Assembly (NCBI GenBank): GCA_964465665.1
Contig: CAYXKM010000254.1
Coordinates: 1-6,976 of the forward strand
Length of the DNA stretch: 6,976 nucleotides
Reading direction: 5' to 3'
Source of the DNA: JAKEGN01 sp964465665
Lineage (GTDB): Bacteria; Pseudomonadota; Gammaproteobacteria; Steroidobacterales; Woeseiaceae
Shown one piece after another: positions 6,459 to 6,976 of this stretch. Below the pieces are notes generated by a model. The model was not told the DNA's origin, did not search any database, and saw nothing but the letters and a program-made list of their open reading frames with translations. The number at the start of each line of letters is the position of its first letter. Within the stretch, counting starts at the first letter, position 1. The position numbers were made by a program, and so were the translations under genes.

Positions 6459-6475
6459 TGCAGCGATCCGCTGCA
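6459..6475. repeat. Perfect 7-3-7 inverted repeat TGCAGCG-ATC-CGCTGCA
   Basis: The arms TGCAGCG (6459-6465) and CGCTGCA (6469-6475) are exactly complementary around ATC. The repeat lies 56-72 bases before the leftward ATG at 6403. It could be an operator for a dimeric regulator or, if transcribed, a hairpin in the 5' leader of the surface-protein mRNA. No regulator gene lies in the window to pair with it. Confidence 0.5.
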
Positions 6476-6501
6476 TGAACGTCGAAGGCCAGATAGTACA
6501 C

Positions 6502-6517
6502 TGTGATTCAGATCACA
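6502..6517. promoter_or_regulatory. CRP/FNR-superfamily binding site
   Basis: TGTGATTCAGATCACA matches the E. coli CRP consensus TGTGA-N6-TCACA at all ten core bases and is symmetric to TGTGAT-N4-ATCACA. Its centre is 48-57 bases before the two candidate rightward starts and about 106 bases before the leftward ATG. It could act on either gene or both. FNR sites (TTGAT-N4-ATCAA) differ at the outer bases, so a CRP/Clp-type protein fits better. This is a sequence match only. Confidence 0.65.
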
Positions 6518-6566
6518 AGTATCCTCCGGAGTTCCGGGATTCCGGTCATTATGGCAAATGCACACA

Positions 6567-6976
6567 ATGGGACTCCAGTTCAAGGCCGGTCCGGCCGCGT
6601 ACGCGGACATCAGGAAACGCGGCTTCTCGCCGGAGCGCATCGGCACCATTGCCGGTGCTTCAGGCGGTGCCAAATGGCTGGTACTGAGCCAGATCGACCG
6701 GGTCATCATCGAACGACTGCTGCCGCGGCTTCGCGGCCCGGTACACCTGGTGGGTTCGTCTATCGGCGCCTGGCGCTTTGCCTGCTACGCACAGAAAGCA
6801 CCTCTCGAAGCCATCGACCGATTCGAAGATGCTTACGTCGGGCAAAGCTACAGCGAAAGGCCGGACCGCAATGAAATCAGCGACAAAAGTCGCGCGATCC
6901 TGCAGTCCATACTCGGTACCATCGGTGCGGCGGAAATTGTCAATCACGCACAATTCCGCACGCACGTACTGACCGT
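6567..6976 (+). CDS. Patatin-like phospholipase/acyl hydrolase, N-terminal part (runs off the window)
   Basis: The frame from ATG 6567 is open to the window end, giving 136 residues so far. It begins MGLQFKAGPAAY and holds GASGGAKW (residues 30-37), a Gly-rich oxyanion-type motif, then GSSIG (63-67), a GxSxG nucleophile elbow with Ser65 as predicted nucleophile. GPVHLVGSSIGAWRFACYAQ (57-76) is the strand-elbow-helix expected of patatin-like hydrolases. Such enzymes cleave acyl esters of lipids; the substrate here cannot be told. The catalytic Asp would lie beyond the window. An in-frame ATG at 6558 would add MHT; neither start has a clear Shine-Dalgarno. An in-frame stop at 6504-6506 limits the frame upstream. 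The gene is divergent from the surface protein and sits behind the CRP-type site. The alternative frame from 6551 is not supported. Confidence 0.8.
   Translation, partial: MGLQFKAGPAAYADIRKRGFSPERIGTIAGASGGAKWLVLSQIDRVIIERLLPRLRGPVHLVGSSIGAWRFACYAQKAPLEAIDRFEDAYVGQSYSERPDRNEISDKSRAILQSILGTIGAAEIVNHAQFRTHVLT

Larger units (their letters stand above)
6404..6566. promoter_or_regulatory. Divergent control region between the surface protein and the patatin-like gene
   Basis: This spacer separates two genes that point away from each other, so both promoters should lie here. It holds a 7-3-7 inverted repeat and a CRP-type palindrome, described separately. Only weak -10 resemblances are seen: CATTAT (6547-6552) for the rightward gene, and TACTAT on the minus strand (about 6492-6497) for the leftward gene. 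Neither has a good -35, which fits activator-dependent promoters but does not prove them. CCGGA (6526-6530) and TCCGG (6541-6545) form a further weak inverted pair. Confidence 0.5.

Noticed and set aside
6404..6709. N-terminal extension of the surface protein up to 6709
   Set aside because: The added 102 residues lack a signal peptide, overlap the patatin-like gene in antisense and cover the divergent control region. A typical signal peptide begins exactly at 6403.
6503..6874. Plus-strand frame from 6503 (or ATG 6551)
   Set aside because: It overlaps the patatin-like gene in another frame, has an Arg-rich motif-free translation and stops at 6874, while the frame from 6567 shows GASGGAKW and GSSIG.
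1..6976. Mobile element, CRISPR, tRNA, rRNA or defence cassette
   Set aside because: No transposase or integrase motif, repeat-spacer pattern, terminal repeats, tRNA cloverleaf or known defence domain was seen on either strand.

Overview
The window looks like chromosomal DNA from a gammaproteobacterium, GC-rich and with strong G/C third-position bias. The main evidence is the conserved block hflK-hflC-DUF2065 (yjeT-like)-purA. Next to it is a large secreted protein with a GlyGly-CTERM sorting tail, a tail type best known from marine and environmental Gammaproteobacteria that carry rhombosortase. Species cannot be read from the sequence; a free-living aquatic or sediment lineage is an inference.

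Layout. Bases 1-118 hold two short perfect hairpins and probably the last 26 codons of an upstream gene, hflX by usual synteny but not proven. Bases 119-2115 encode HflK and HflC, overlapping by ATGA. These membrane-anchored SPFH proteins form the large periplasm-facing cage around FtsH. A small two-helix membrane protein (DUF2065, 2177-2365) follows, then purA (2383-3675), adenylosuccinate synthetase, with all its signature motifs intact. All four genes run on the + strand with short gaps and look like one transcription unit. hisZ, often found between hflC and purA in beta- and gammaproteobacteria, is absent.

On the minus strand, converging on purA and overlapping its last 26 bases, is a 917-residue exported protein (6403-3650). 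In order it has a signal peptide, a short stretch resembling the first turns of a pectate-lyase-like (DUF1565-type) beta-helix, a choice-of-anchor B/LVIVD beta-propeller, two Calx-beta domains, a PKD/REJ-like domain and a GlyGly-CTERM tail. Its function is unknown.

The 154-163 bp divergent spacer between this gene and the next holds a perfect CRP-type palindrome (6502-6517) and a separate 7-3-7 inverted repeat (6459-6475). The last gene starts at 6567 (or 6558) on the + strand and leaves the window. It encodes the N-terminal 136-139 residues of a patatin-like hydrolase with GASGGAKW and GSSIG motifs.

The hflKC-yjeT-purA part is ordinary housekeeping DNA. The interest lies in the surface protein, its unusual C-terminal extension over purA, and the divergent control region. 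I found no mobile element, CRISPR array, tRNA, rRNA or defence system, and no clear sign of a wholly new system.
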